Below are positions 22,985-31,907 of a stretch of DNA of 41,266 nt, one piece after another. A program made the position numbers and the translations under genes. Position 1 is the first letter of the stretch, and every line of letters starts with the position of its first letter. Source of the stretch: Enterocloster bolteae (lineage in GTDB: Bacteria > Bacillota > Clostridia > Lachnospirales > Lachnospiraceae); the NCBI GenBank assembly GCA_021772025.1, contig JAETNT010000005.1:1-41266 (forward strand), in the 5' to 3' direction. The notes under the pieces were generated by a model. It saw only the letters and a program-made list of their open reading frames with translations. It searched no databases and was not told the DNA's origin.

Positions 22985-25231
22985 TTATGGTTTCCGAATC
23001 CTGTCTTGGTAAGCTTTAGGGCTGATACCTACATACTTATTAAAGACTCGGATAAAGCTGTTGGAGGAATTAAATCCTACCATGGAGCTTAAATTCACAA
23101 TTTTGACAGAAGGATCCCGTTCCAGGATCTCTTTGGACTTTTCAATCCGATAACGGTTTAAGAAATCTTTGAAATTATTATCACTTAACTGCTTAAACAG
23201 GTTGCTGCAGTATTTGGGTGAGATATTCAGGTGGTCAGCTAAATCCACCAACATAATATCGTCTTGATAATTTTCATAAATGTACCGGAGCATTTTGTCT
23301 AAAAGAGCTTTATCCTGGTGAGTTTCCCGCTGCTTTACGATCCGGATGATTTCCTCTAGAACCTCTTTGATTTCGATAAATACCTCGGAATCATTCCAGT
23401 GGTTGTAGAGATATTTGTAATCCACCTTCCTTTCTAAAAATTCTTCCGGAGTGGTTTTAAGCTCCTGGAAAATCCGGGAAAGAGTGCCGATAAAGGCATA
23501 GATTAGGTTCTGCAGGGTTTCTTTTGACAAATCCCTGTCGCGGATATTTTCCCGAATCATATTTTCAAAAATTTCAATTGCTTCTTCCCGGCCGCTTAAG
23601 GCACACTGGATCAGCCGGTTTTCCACCTGAAGAGGATAGGAATAGGTTACTGCGTCAATGGATGAGATTTCCTCATAAGAAATCAGCCTGGATTTAGCAT
23701 GAAGATACCGGAAGTCCAGAACCTGCAGCGCTTCCCGATAACAGGTATGAAGCTCTGAAAGCCCCTTGTGTATGGAGCTTAATACAATCCGGTGATGAGA
23801 ATATTCAGCTTCTTCCCGGATTTCTATCTGACGCAGAAGCTGGTTTAAAATGGATCTGGCGTCTTCCGGAGAAGAGGTGCGTAGAATCAGGGCATAACGG
23901 TTATAGTCCAGATTAATATAAAGCACATCATCACGCCGGAATGCCATATCATAAGCTAAAGTTTTTTGCACGGCAATGGCCTGGAACGCCTCGTCGCCCT
24001 CCGGGCACAGGGCTTCTCCTATGGCGACGCAGTAATCCGCGTCCGGAGCATCAAACTGATTGAAATAAACAGGGTCCGCATTTTGAGAAAATAAAAGCTC
24101 TTTGTAGGACTGAATGGACATTAAGGAGTTGTTTTCTTCCATGGCAGCATGGAGAAGAGAACCCAGTTCAGAAATTTTTTCCAGGTTCTTCCGAATCAGG
24201 GCAAACTCATCCAGAGATTTTCCTTCCTGGCCGGAAACCGAAGCAGGGGCAGATTCCATTAATTCTTTTACGGGATAGTACAGCCGCTCCGAAATCCAAT
24301 AGGCTAAAAACATTGCAACGGTAATAACAGCAAAGACTGCAATTCCAAAGCCAATGAGTTTTTCTATATGAAGGGGAAGAGGAGGATATTGAAAAGCGGT
24401 CATCCATTGGAAGGGAGAAATCTCTGTTACCAGCAGATAATGTCCCTTTACAAGCTGCGGATGGCGGAAGGAGGAGCCGCCGCCGGAAGCCAGCAAGCTT
24501 TCATGCAGGCGGAGACTGTCCTTTTGCACCTCCTCAGAATTGTTGGAAAAGGCTAATATTCCCTGGTTGTTATACAGAAAAAATGAATCAGCAAAGGAGT
24601 CGCTGACAATAGATTTTCTGGGAATGGTAAAAAAGAAAAGGAGAGGATGACGGGAACTCTTGCCTTTTAGCACGTATTGAATGGACAGAAGCTCTCCTGT
24701 CTGAGGCTCATAAACCGGCAGAAAATAGGGCTGGTCATAGTCCTGAAAATACCGGATAATTTCCTGATACTCCTGGCCGCTGATTCCGTGGGAACGGCAG
24801 TAGGATGCCGCTGTCATGGAATGATTGGGCATTAATACCATATCGGTGACAGTGCCGTCATAGACTCTGGGATATAACGGGGTTGCGGCTACTTCATATT
24901 CTACCTGAAGCATGTCAGTAGAAGCGGCCTTCAGCCTTTTGGATGCGGCGATGGCATGAAAATAAAACTCCGGCAGGGAAGGAGAATCTGCCCATCTGGA
25001 CAGCTCGCTGGCTGCCATACAATCCCCGATTGCCTGGACAATAATACTGGCGGACACAGCGGAGGCCGTTTCCTGGGAACGGGCAGACTGTTCCAGATAA
25101 TAGGAATAGTCCGACCGGGCCTGCTTATTTAAAAACCAGCCGGTCAGGACACACAAAATCAAAGCGGACAGGACTGCCGCGGTGGTGAATAAACGATATA
25201 AAGTTTTTCCGTAGATTCCGCGTAAGTGCAT
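22985..25231 (-). CDS. Membrane-anchored AraC-family sensor-regulator
   Basis: A 748-residue one-component regulator. A helix at about residues 13-31 (LSALILCVLTGWFLN) and a second near 300 (FGIAVFAVITVAMFLAYWI) bracket an extracytoplasmic sensor region of about 260 residues. A cytoplasmic linker of about 330 residues follows (the YesN/YesS-type middle region). The C-terminal 100 residues form the AraC double helix-turn-helix: MLVDLADHLNISPKYCSNLF, then VNLSSMVGFNSSNSFIRVF, then GISPKAYQDR. It likely senses an outside oligosaccharide and activates the two divergent operons that share the control region at 26750-27040. It lies between sulfatase 1 (gap 39 bp) and GH88 (gap 31 bp). Confidence 0.92.
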   Translation of the reverse strand: MHLRGIYGKTLYRLFTTAAVLSALILCVLTGWFLNKQARSDYSYYLEQSARSQETASAVSASIIVQAIGDCMAASELSRWADSPSLPEFYFHAIAASKRLKAASTDMLQVEYEVAATPLYPRVYDGTVTDMVLMPNHSMTAASYCRSHGISGQEYQEIIRYFQDYDQPYFLPVYEPQTGELLSIQYVLKGKSSRHPLLFFFTIPRKSIVSDSFADSFFLYNNQGILAFSNNSEEVQKDSLRLHESLLASGGGSSFRHPQLVKGHYLLVTEISPFQWMTAFQYPPLPLHIEKLIGFGIAVFAVITVAMFLAYWISERLYYPVKELMESAPASVSGQEGKSLDEFALIRKNLEKISELGSLLHAAMEENNSLMSIQSYKELLFSQNADPVYFNQFDAPDADYCVAIGEALCPEGDEAFQAIAVQKTLAYDMAFRRDDVLYINLDYNRYALILRTSSPEDARSILNQLLRQIEIREEAEYSHHRIVLSSIHKGLSELHTCYREALQVLDFRYLHAKSRLISYEEISSIDAVTYSYPLQVENRLIQCALSGREEAIEIFENMIRENIRDRDLSKETLQNLIYAFIGTLSRIFQELKTTPEEFLERKVDYKYLYNHWNDSEVFIEIKEVLEEIIRIVKQRETHQDKALLDKMLRYIYENYQDDIMLVDLADHLNISPKYCSNLFKQLSDNNFKDFLNRYRIEKSKEILERDPSVKIVNLSSMVGFNSSNSFIRVFNKYVGISPKAYQDRIRKP

Positions 25232-25270
25232 ACGATCAATCCTTTGCCGATGGTAAGAGCCCCGATGCCG

Positions 25271-26749
25271 TTACTTCCGGATGCTTTCTCCGTAAATTTC
25301 TACGGCGCTTAATCCCTGATGGAAGCAAAAACCAAGAGGATGCTTCCGGTATGCCGTCATATCAGAGCACGCCAGATGCTTGAAATCATCTCCGGTCTCT
25401 TTTAAATGCATTTCCAAAGCTGTCCGGTACTTTGCCAAGATCGGCGCATATTGGGGAATGTGCGCCAGATTTTTTTGCTCCAGCCGGTCGTGAACCAAAT
25501 CAAAGAGTTCTTCACTGTCCGGCTCCAGATAGCAGACATATTTATAAGATTCATCACAAATCATTCGTCCCGGAACCGTATAATCCCGAAACTCATCCTG
25601 CCATTCCGCCGCGGCATATGGGGAGGATGAGCGACAGGTCTTTCCCCAAAGAATATCAGCCTGACTGTGCCCGGAAAATTTCCGGTCGGGAGGAGCCGGA
25701 ATATGGGAAAATTCCAGCATAGTAGGAAGCAGATCCAAAAGGGATGCCACTCCGCCGATACGGCGGCTTTCTTTTGTGCCCGGAAGGGCAAACAACAGTG
25801 GAACCCGGTTGCTTTCCTCATAAAATACGCCGTATTTGGTTACCATGCCATGAGCCCCCATGCCCTCGCCGTGGTCGGAAAAAAAGATGATAACAGTATC
25901 ATCCGCTTTGCCGCTGCGGTCCAGAGCATCCAGTATTTCTCCTATCTGCCGATCAACTATAGATAGATAATAATAATAGGCATAGAGATAATAGCGGTAA
26001 TCCTCAGGGGTCCAGTGACTGGCGTGCCGCTGGCGGCGGTGAGCGCAGCAGAGATACTGGACAAATTCCGGCCGATTTTCGATATCGTCAAATTCAAAAT
26101 TTTCCGGAAGAGGAGGAAGCTCCCGCTCCAGATTATAGGAGGATGGATCATGGCCGTTTCGGTTTTCTCCGATATAGCTGCAAATATTATGAGGATTTTG
26201 AAGATCGGCCACCGCCAGAAAAGGTTTTCCTGATTGCTCCGCCTGAGATTCTAACCAGGAGACGGCCTTTTGGGTAGTATCAATATCTAAATAGGTTTCG
26301 TAGTCAAAATGAATGGAGGGATTGGTTCGCTCAATATGAATTTCCTCAGAGGGAATGACTTCAAATCCTCTTAATGCTCCATAATCGTGAGTCTTACCAA
26401 AATGTACACAGGTATAGCCAGCTTGGGAAAACAACGTTCCCATAGTGGGGATCTGATCAGACAGGGCAGAAAATACCGTTGGCTTTGCATCAGGTTCCTC
26501 TTTATAAAACGGAAGCCGCTGCAGAGGCAGGTTAGTACGAACATTGGTTTCGTGAGGATATTTAGAGGTCCAGAAGGAAGCCCTGGCTGGCTGACACAGC
26601 GGACAGGGGGTATAAGCATATTCAAAGACTACAGACCGGGCGGCTAATTTATCCAGATTAGGCGTTCTGGAATAAGTATTTCCATAAAAACTTAAGGCAG
26701 AGGCAGATAGCTGATCACAGATAATCAGCAGATAATTCGGCTGTTTCAT
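25271..26749 (-). CDS. Cysteine-type sulfatase (cytoplasmic), sulfatase 1
   Basis: A 492-residue alkaline-phosphatase-superfamily sulfatase. Metal-site start NYLLIICDQLSA (Asp12) and the sulfatase signature CQPAR (Cys52, with LCQPARASFW) are present. Cys52 should be converted to formylglycine by an anaerobic sulfatase-maturating enzyme, which is not in this window. The second metal site is FFSDHGEGMGAHG. There is no signal peptide, unlike secreted gut sulfatases of Bacteroides, so the substrate must be imported. It is the first gene of the minus-strand operon and divergent from the importer genes. It probably removes O- or N-sulfate from uronate/hexosamine oligosaccharides; which sulfate cannot be told. 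Confidence 0.92.
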   Translation of the reverse strand: MKQPNYLLIICDQLSASALSFYGNTYSRTPNLDKLAARSVVFEYAYTPCPLCQPARASFWTSKYPHETNVRTNLPLQRLPFYKEEPDAKPTVFSALSDQIPTMGTLFSQAGYTCVHFGKTHDYGALRGFEVIPSEEIHIERTNPSIHFDYETYLDIDTTQKAVSWLESQAEQSGKPFLAVADLQNPHNICSYIGENRNGHDPSSYNLERELPPLPENFEFDDIENRPEFVQYLCCAHRRQRHASHWTPEDYRYYLYAYYYYLSIVDRQIGEILDALDRSGKADDTVIIFFSDHGEGMGAHGMVTKYGVFYEESNRVPLLFALPGTKESRRIGGVASLLDLLPTMLEFSHIPAPPDRKFSGHSQADILWGKTCRSSSPYAAAEWQDEFRDYTVPGRMICDESYKYVCYLEPDSEELFDLVHDRLEQKNLAHIPQYAPILAKYRTALEMHLKETGDDFKHLACSDMTAYRKHPLGFCFHQGLSAVEIYGESIRK

Positions 26750-27040
26750 AAAAATTCTCCTTTCTCAAAACTACACTCGTGTGCCTGAGAAAATTCAATA
26801 AAAAAGAGGTTCATTTATAGTAATATAATATAAAAATTTACAAAAATCAATAAAAAATAGACCATTGGTGATGCAGTGGAAAAATGGTGATTTATAAAAA
26901 AGAGAATGGAGAATGTCCGGGAAATTGCAGATTTACTTTAGATAGGGGCTGATTTATAGTAAGCTTACCAAAAGGTTCTCTGGCGTGCACACCAAGAAAA
27001 CAAATTGTAAAACAATGATAAAAGGAGGAGGAGGTTCCCG
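26750..27040. promoter_or_regulatory. Divergent control region of the sulfated-glycan locus
   Basis: This 291-bp AT-rich gap separates the minus-strand sulfatase operon from the plus-strand importer operon. It holds three copies of an ATTTATA(G/A) element: CATTTATAGTAA at 26812-26823, GATTTATAAAAA at 26889-26900 and GATTTATAGTAA at 26951-26962. These are candidate binding sites for the AraC sensor-regulator. A small palindrome ATTGT-AAA-ACAAT lies at 27004-27016. No consensus sigma-A pair is obvious in the plus direction, consistent with activator dependence. Repeats are seen; function is inferred. Confidence 0.5.
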
Positions 27041-27949
27041 ATGCAAAAAAACATAAGGCAAAGGATTAGGAGAAACTATCAATTATATCTTTTGCTGCTT
27101 CCAGGGTTGCTGTGGTTCCTAGCCTTTGCTTACCGGCCCATGTCCGGTCTGCGGATTGCGTTTTATGACTATAACATATTCCGGGGGATTGAGGGAAGCC
27201 GGTTTGTAGGGCTGAAAAATTTTATAGACTTTCTAGGAGGAAGAGATTTTATAAGGGTATTTAAAAATACGTTGATGATTTCCCTCTGGCAGATCCTGAT
27301 TTGTTTTCCGGTACCGATTTTTCTTGCGATTTGCGTAACGGAGATGAAAAACAAGCTTGTCAGCCGTCTGACCCAGACAGCTACCCTCCTGCCGCATTTT
27401 GTATCAGTTGTGGTAGTATGCGGTATGGTAGTCAATTTTTTATCCCCCAGCACGGGGATCATTAATATGATACTCTCCAAACTGGGCATTGAACCGATTT
27501 ATTTTATGGTGCATCCCCAGTATTTCCGCGGTATCTACACAGGAATGACGCTATGGCAGAATGCAGGCTTTAATGCATTGGTATTTATTGCCGCTATTAT
27601 GGGCATCGATCCACAGCTTTATGAGGCGGCTACCGTGGACGGCGCGGGGAAGTGGCAGAAAATTCGTCATATTACATTTCCGGCGATTATGCCTACGATT
27701 GTTACCATGTTTGTACTGAATATCGGTAAAATGGTAAAAGTAGGCTATGAGGCAATTTTACTTTTATATCAGCCTTCTACCTATGCTACGGCAGATGTAA
27801 TCGCCACATATTCCTACCGATTGGGATTTGAAAACGGAAATTATGGCCTGGCTACAGCAGTAGGGCTTTTTGAAGCGGCAGTAGCGCTGATACTGGTTAC
27901 ATTATCTAACTGGGTTAGCCGAAAGATTACGGACAATGCACTTTGGTAA
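27041..27949 (+). CDS. Sugar ABC transporter permease, LplB type
   Basis: A 302-residue inner-membrane permease with about six helices. Start RNYQLYLLLLPGLLWFLAFAYRPM and segments such as YNIFRGIEGSRFVGLKNFID are typical of the LplB subfamily of oligosaccharide importers. The EAA loop, which contacts the ATPase, is YEAATVDGAGKWQKIRHITF. It should pair with the YtcP-type permease 11 bp downstream and the lipoprotein binding protein beyond. No ATPase gene is present; LplB/YtcP systems commonly borrow a shared MsmK-type ATPase. AAAGGAGGAGGAGG precedes the ATG. First gene of the plus-strand operon of the glycan locus. Confidence 0.93.
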   Translation: MQKNIRQRIRRNYQLYLLLLPGLLWFLAFAYRPMSGLRIAFYDYNIFRGIEGSRFVGLKNFIDFLGGRDFIRVFKNTLMISLWQILICFPVPIFLAICVTEMKNKLVSRLTQTATLLPHFVSVVVVCGMVVNFLSPSTGIINMILSKLGIEPIYFMVHPQYFRGIYTGMTLWQNAGFNALVFIAAIMGIDPQLYEAATVDGAGKWQKIRHITFPAIMPTIVTMFVLNIGKMVKVGYEAILLLYQPSTYATADVIATYSYRLGFENGNYGLATAVGLFEAAVALILVTLSNWVSRKITDNALW

Positions 27950-27960
27950 GGAGGGAAGCC

Positions 27961-28857
27961 ATGAAAAAGCAAAAGCACCAAGGGCAGGTAATCGGCGCAG
28001 GGGAACGGATTTTTAACATTGTTATGGTGATTTTAGGGATTTTGATTTCCCTTATCGTCCTCTATCCGATATATTATGCACTAATCGCTTCTTTAAGCAG
28101 GCCTTTGTATGTGGAAAACGGTTCCGTTATGTTTTCTGTCAAAGGGTTTACCATGGAGAGCTACCGTCAGGCGTCAGCCAAGCCGGGGATTTGGACGGCC
28201 TATGCCAATACGATTTTTTATACAGTGGCAGGGGTAGCGGTTAATATGGCATTTACTACCACTATGGCCTATGCTCTTTCTAAAGAGAAATTGGCATTTC
28301 GCAAGTTTTTTACTTTGCTGGCCATTTTTACGATGTGGTTTAATGCAGGGATTATTCCTACTTATTTAAATTTCCGGGATTTCGGTCTGCTGGATACCAG
28401 AACCGCAATTATTTTCGGATTTGCCATCAACACCTATAATTTAATTATCATGAAAAGCTTTTTTGAACAGGTTCCTTACGAACTGGAAGAGGCGGCTTTT
28501 ATTGACGGAGCTGACCACTTTACTATATTTTTTAAGATATTTCTGCCGCTGTCCAAGCCGGCTCTGGCTACGGTAGGACTGTTTTATGCAGTAAACCGGT
28601 GGAACAGCTACTTTTGGGCTATGCAGCTGCTCAATGACGATAAAAAGGCGCCTTTACAAGTTCTTTTAAAGAAAATGCTGGTAGATCGGGTAGCGAATGC
28701 ATCGGATGCCGCTTTGGTGACAGCGGAATCTTTAAGCTCGCCTACCACTATTATTTACGCGGTAATTATTATTGCAATTTTACCCATGCTGGTAGTGTTC
28801 CCCTTTGTCCAGAAATACTTTAAGACTGGACTGACTGTAGGAGGAGTAAAGGGCTGA
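27961..28857 (+). CDS. Sugar ABC transporter permease, YtcP type
   Basis: A 298-residue permease, partner of the LplB-type protein. Features include IVLYPIYYALIASLSRPLYV, the FTTTMAYALSKEKLAFRKFF region, WFNAGIIPTYLNFRDFGLLD, and the EAA loop EEAAFIDGADHFTIFFKIFLPLSKP. ATG 27961 is chosen over an in-frame TTG at 27943 because AAGGAGGG sits 5-6 bp before it. The gap to the previous stop is only 11 bp, so the two are probably coupled. With the binding protein that follows it forms a carbohydrate uptake importer for, by context, a sulfated uronate oligosaccharide. Confidence 0.93.
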   Translation: MKKQKHQGQVIGAGERIFNIVMVILGILISLIVLYPIYYALIASLSRPLYVENGSVMFSVKGFTMESYRQASAKPGIWTAYANTIFYTVAGVAVNMAFTTTMAYALSKEKLAFRKFFTLLAIFTMWFNAGIIPTYLNFRDFGLLDTRTAIIFGFAINTYNLIIMKSFFEQVPYELEEAAFIDGADHFTIFFKIFLPLSKPALATVGLFYAVNRWNSYFWAMQLLNDDKKAPLQVLLKKMLVDRVANASDAALVTAESLSSPTTIIYAVIIIAILPMLVVFPFVQKYFKTGLTVGGVKG

Positions 28858-28907
28858 CATCTGGAAATTATCAATTGTATTATTATATATAGAAGGAGAA
28901 TTTATTT

Positions 28908-30536
28908 ATGAGAAAAAATAGACTATTGGCACTTGCAGCAATGACCGTAATGACCGCATCCGCTTTGGCCGGATGCGGAGGCGGATCCGACTCTGCCGCT
29001 ACCGCCGAGATGCCGGTTCAACCTGCTTCGACGGAAACTGCTGCTGAAGGAACGGAGCCGGAAGGAAGCTTAGTTAGTGCAGAGCCTAAGGAATTTTCTA
29101 TTTTTCTGAATTTCAACAACATGCCTTTTGATTCTCAATGGCAGGTCTGGCAGGAAATAGAAAAGCGAACTAACGTAAGTCTAAAGGGTACGATTTCTCT
29201 GACCAATTCCAATGAGGAGGAAGCTTTTAATCTGATGCTAAGTTCCGGACAACTGGCGGACATTATCGGCTATGTAGACGCATCCGAGCTGGAAAAATTG
29301 GGAAGAGACGGAGGCCTGATTCCGCTAAATGATTTGATCGACCAGTATGCTCCAAACATTAAGAGAACTATGGAAGAGGATGACAGATTCCGCCAGACAG
29401 CATACTCCCTGGACGGAAACATTTACTATATCCCTAAGAATCAAGAGCTTTTGTCTGCCGAATATTGGTGGATCCGCCAGGACTGGCTGGATAAACTGGG
29501 CCTTGAAATGCCTACCACAGTTGACGAGCTTCACGATGTTCTCTATGCTTTCCGCAACCAGGATCCTAACGGAAACGGCTTAAAAGATGAAGTGCCTCTG
29601 TTTGACCGGGCCGGTTGGAAGATGCCTGAGGAGTACTTATATCTGTGGGATACCAGCACCACTTTCTATCCCAGGGACGGAAAGATGACATTTGAACCTC
29701 TGGAAGAGAATTTTAAGACCGGAGTAAAAGGTATGATTCAGTGGTATCAGGAGGGGATTATTGATCCGGAGATCTTTACCAGAGGCGCTTCCGGAAGAGA
29801 CACCTTGCTCAGCGGGGATTTGGGCGGCTGCACCCACGATTGGGTAAGTGCAGGCAATTACAATACTTCTCTGGCGGAAGCCATTCCCGGATTTAAGATG
29901 GTTCCCTTCGCACCCCCTGCGGATCAGAACGGAGTGGTAAAAGAACGTGTCAGCCGCTATCCCGGCACCGGATGGGGAATTTCCTCTCAGTGTGAAGACC
30001 CGGTTACGGTAATTAAATTTATGGATTACTTCTTCAGCGAGGAAGGCGATGAGCTGGTTAACTGGGGAATTGAGGGTGATACCTATGTCAAAAATGCAGA
30101 CGGAACTAAGGAGTTTACCGAGAAAGTGCTGAACTCTGAGCTGACGCCTATCGGCTATCTGCGTTCTATAGGTGTTCAGTACCGTATTGGTATGTGTCAG
30201 GACGGAGAATACGAGAAAGCAGTTATGACAGAGATCGGCCGTGAGGCCAGCGAGCTTTACGACTCTCATCCGGAATGGTTCGGCCAGGATATGCCTCCTT
30301 ATGCGGACGGAGAACTGACCTTAAAATACAGTGCAGACGAGGATGCTGAGTACAAAAACATTATGTCAAGTATTCAGCCTTATGTAGAAGAAAAATTCCA
30401 GTCCTGGGTTTTAGGCGTAAATGATTTTGATGCAGAATATGATCAGTTTATTGAGGAATTAAAAGCAAGAGGAATTGAAAGAGCTTTGGAAATCAATCAG
30501 GAAGCCTATGACATCTATTTAAACGGAGCAAATTAG
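28908..30536 (+). CDS. Extracellular oligosaccharide-binding lipoprotein of the ABC importer
   Basis: A 542-residue family-1-type solute-binding protein. A signal peptide ends in the lipobox ALAGC (Cys23), so it is lipid-anchored outside. A low-complexity Ala/Glu/Thr tether follows (about residues 25-60), then the ligand-binding fold with FLNFNNMPFDSQWQVWQEIE, MLSSGQLADIIGY and RQDWLDKLGLEMPTTVDELH. Size and start match LipO-like partners of LplB/YtcP permeases. AGAAGGAGAA precedes the ATG. It sits 50 bp after the second permease and 1 bp before sulfatase 2. The ligand is inferred from context only. Confidence 0.93.
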   Translation: MRKNRLLALAAMTVMTASALAGCGGGSDSAATAEMPVQPASTETAAEGTEPEGSLVSAEPKEFSIFLNFNNMPFDSQWQVWQEIEKRTNVSLKGTISLTNSNEEEAFNLMLSSGQLADIIGYVDASELEKLGRDGGLIPLNDLIDQYAPNIKRTMEEDDRFRQTAYSLDGNIYYIPKNQELLSAEYWWIRQDWLDKLGLEMPTTVDELHDVLYAFRNQDPNGNGLKDEVPLFDRAGWKMPEEYLYLWDTSTTFYPRDGKMTFEPLEENFKTGVKGMIQWYQEGIIDPEIFTRGASGRDTLLSGDLGGCTHDWVSAGNYNTSLAEAIPGFKMVPFAPPADQNGVVKERVSRYPGTGWGISSQCEDPVTVIKFMDYFFSEEGDELVNWGIEGDTYVKNADGTKEFTEKVLNSELTPIGYLRSIGVQYRIGMCQDGEYEKAVMTEIGREASELYDSHPEWFGQDMPPYADGELTLKYSADEDAEYKNIMSSIQPYVEEKFQSWVLGVNDFDAEYDQFIEELKARGIERALEINQEAYDIYLNGAN

Positions 30537-30537
30537 A

Positions 30538-31905
30538 ATGAACCTATTGTATATATTTGCGGATCAGTGGAGAGCCCATGGGGTGGGGGCGACAGGAGAG
30601 GATCCGGTATATACCCCCAATATAGACCGGTTTGCGGCGGAAAGCATGGAGTGTAGCAATGCAGTAAGCACGTATCCGCTGTGTTCTCCCCACAGGGCGT
30701 CTCTTTTTACGGGGAAGTATCCCTTTTCCTGCGGTATTTGGACCAACTGCAAAACCGGCCTGGACGAGGCGGTGATGCTGCATCCCCAGGAGGTGACCAT
30801 TACGGATGTACTTCATGAAGCAGGGTACGTCAACGGGTACATTGGAAAATGGCATTTGGACAGCAGTGAAAAGAACTTTCATACCGCTCCGGCATCCGGA
30901 GCCGCTGGCTGGGATGCCTATACTCCTCCGGGAGAACGCCGGCATCATATTGATTACTGGCTTTCCTACGGAGCTATGGATAATCATCTGTCGCCTCATT
31001 ATTGGCGGGATACTCCGGAGAAAATAACGCCAGGGAAATGGTCGGTGGAGTATGAGACAGATAAAGCCATTGAATTTATGGAGAATCAGAAGGGGAACAG
31101 GCCGTTCAGCCTGTTTCTCTCCTGGAATCCGCCTCACCCGCCATATGACAAGGTGCCGCCTCGATATTTGAAATTCTATGATAGAGCAGATTTGCCTTAC
31201 CGGGCTAATGTTCCTAAGGAGTGGAGAGGAGAACCAGAGTATGAGAAAAAGCGGCGGGAGTATTTAGCGGCTATCAGCGGACTGGATGAGAATCTGGGCA
31301 GGATTATGGAATATTTAAAGGAATCAGGGCTGGAGGATAATACTCTTGTGGTATTATCCGCGGATCACGGCGACTGCATGGGGTCTCACGGCTTATATGG
31401 AAAGAATGTGTGGTATGAGGAATCTATTCGGATTCCCTTATATTTCCGAGGACCGCGGATTAAGAGAGGAAAAACAGATGTACTGTTTTCCAGTCCGGAT
31501 CATATGCCCACTCTGCTGGAGCTTTTAGGGGTACCGTCACCAGATACGGTGGAGGGAAGTGCGTTGGGAAGATTTGTGACAGGAAGGGGAGGGGCCCCGG
31601 AGCCGGAACATATATTCCTCTGTATGTTTCCCGGTATGCCGGAGCTGGTGAATCCCTACCGCCTCCTGGGTCTGAATCCTAAGTCTTTTGGATGGCGCGG
31701 CATCCGTACAAAGGATGCAACTTATATTTTGGATCGGGGCTGTGTTCCAGGAGAACAGGTCAGGCGTCTCATTTATAATAACAAAATGGATCCTTATCAA
31801 TTATCTCCACAGGAGCTGATGCCGGACAGTCCGAAAGCGCGTTTATATGATGGAATTTTGAGAAAATATCTGCAACAGCTGAACGATCCGTTTTTAATGG
31901 AATAA
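30538..31905 (+). CDS. Cysteine-type sulfatase (cytoplasmic), sulfatase 2
   Basis: A 455-residue sulfatase distinct from sulfatase 1. Metal-site start LLYIFADQWRAHG (Asp9), signature CSPHR (Cys49 in YPLCSPHRASLFTGKYP, formylglycine precursor) and second metal site LSADHGDCMGSHGLYGK. It has no signal peptide, so it works on imported substrate. The ATG starts 1 bp after the stop of the binding-protein gene, suggesting coupled translation. It closes the plus-strand importer operon. Two different sulfatases imply two differently placed sulfate groups on one substrate, or several substrates. The family also contains phosphonate and choline-sulfate hydrolases, but the neighbourhood favours a carbohydrate. 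Confidence 0.93.
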   Translation: MNLLYIFADQWRAHGVGATGEDPVYTPNIDRFAAESMECSNAVSTYPLCSPHRASLFTGKYPFSCGIWTNCKTGLDEAVMLHPQEVTITDVLHEAGYVNGYIGKWHLDSSEKNFHTAPASGAAGWDAYTPPGERRHHIDYWLSYGAMDNHLSPHYWRDTPEKITPGKWSVEYETDKAIEFMENQKGNRPFSLFLSWNPPHPPYDKVPPRYLKFYDRADLPYRANVPKEWRGEPEYEKKRREYLAAISGLDENLGRIMEYLKESGLEDNTLVVLSADHGDCMGSHGLYGKNVWYEESIRIPLYFRGPRIKRGKTDVLFSSPDHMPTLLELLGVPSPDTVEGSALGRFVTGRGGAPEPEHIFLCMFPGMPELVNPYRLLGLNPKSFGWRGIRTKDATYILDRGCVPGEQVRRLIYNNKMDPYQLSPQELMPDSPKARLYDGILRKYLQQLNDPFLME

Positions 31906-31907
31906 TC

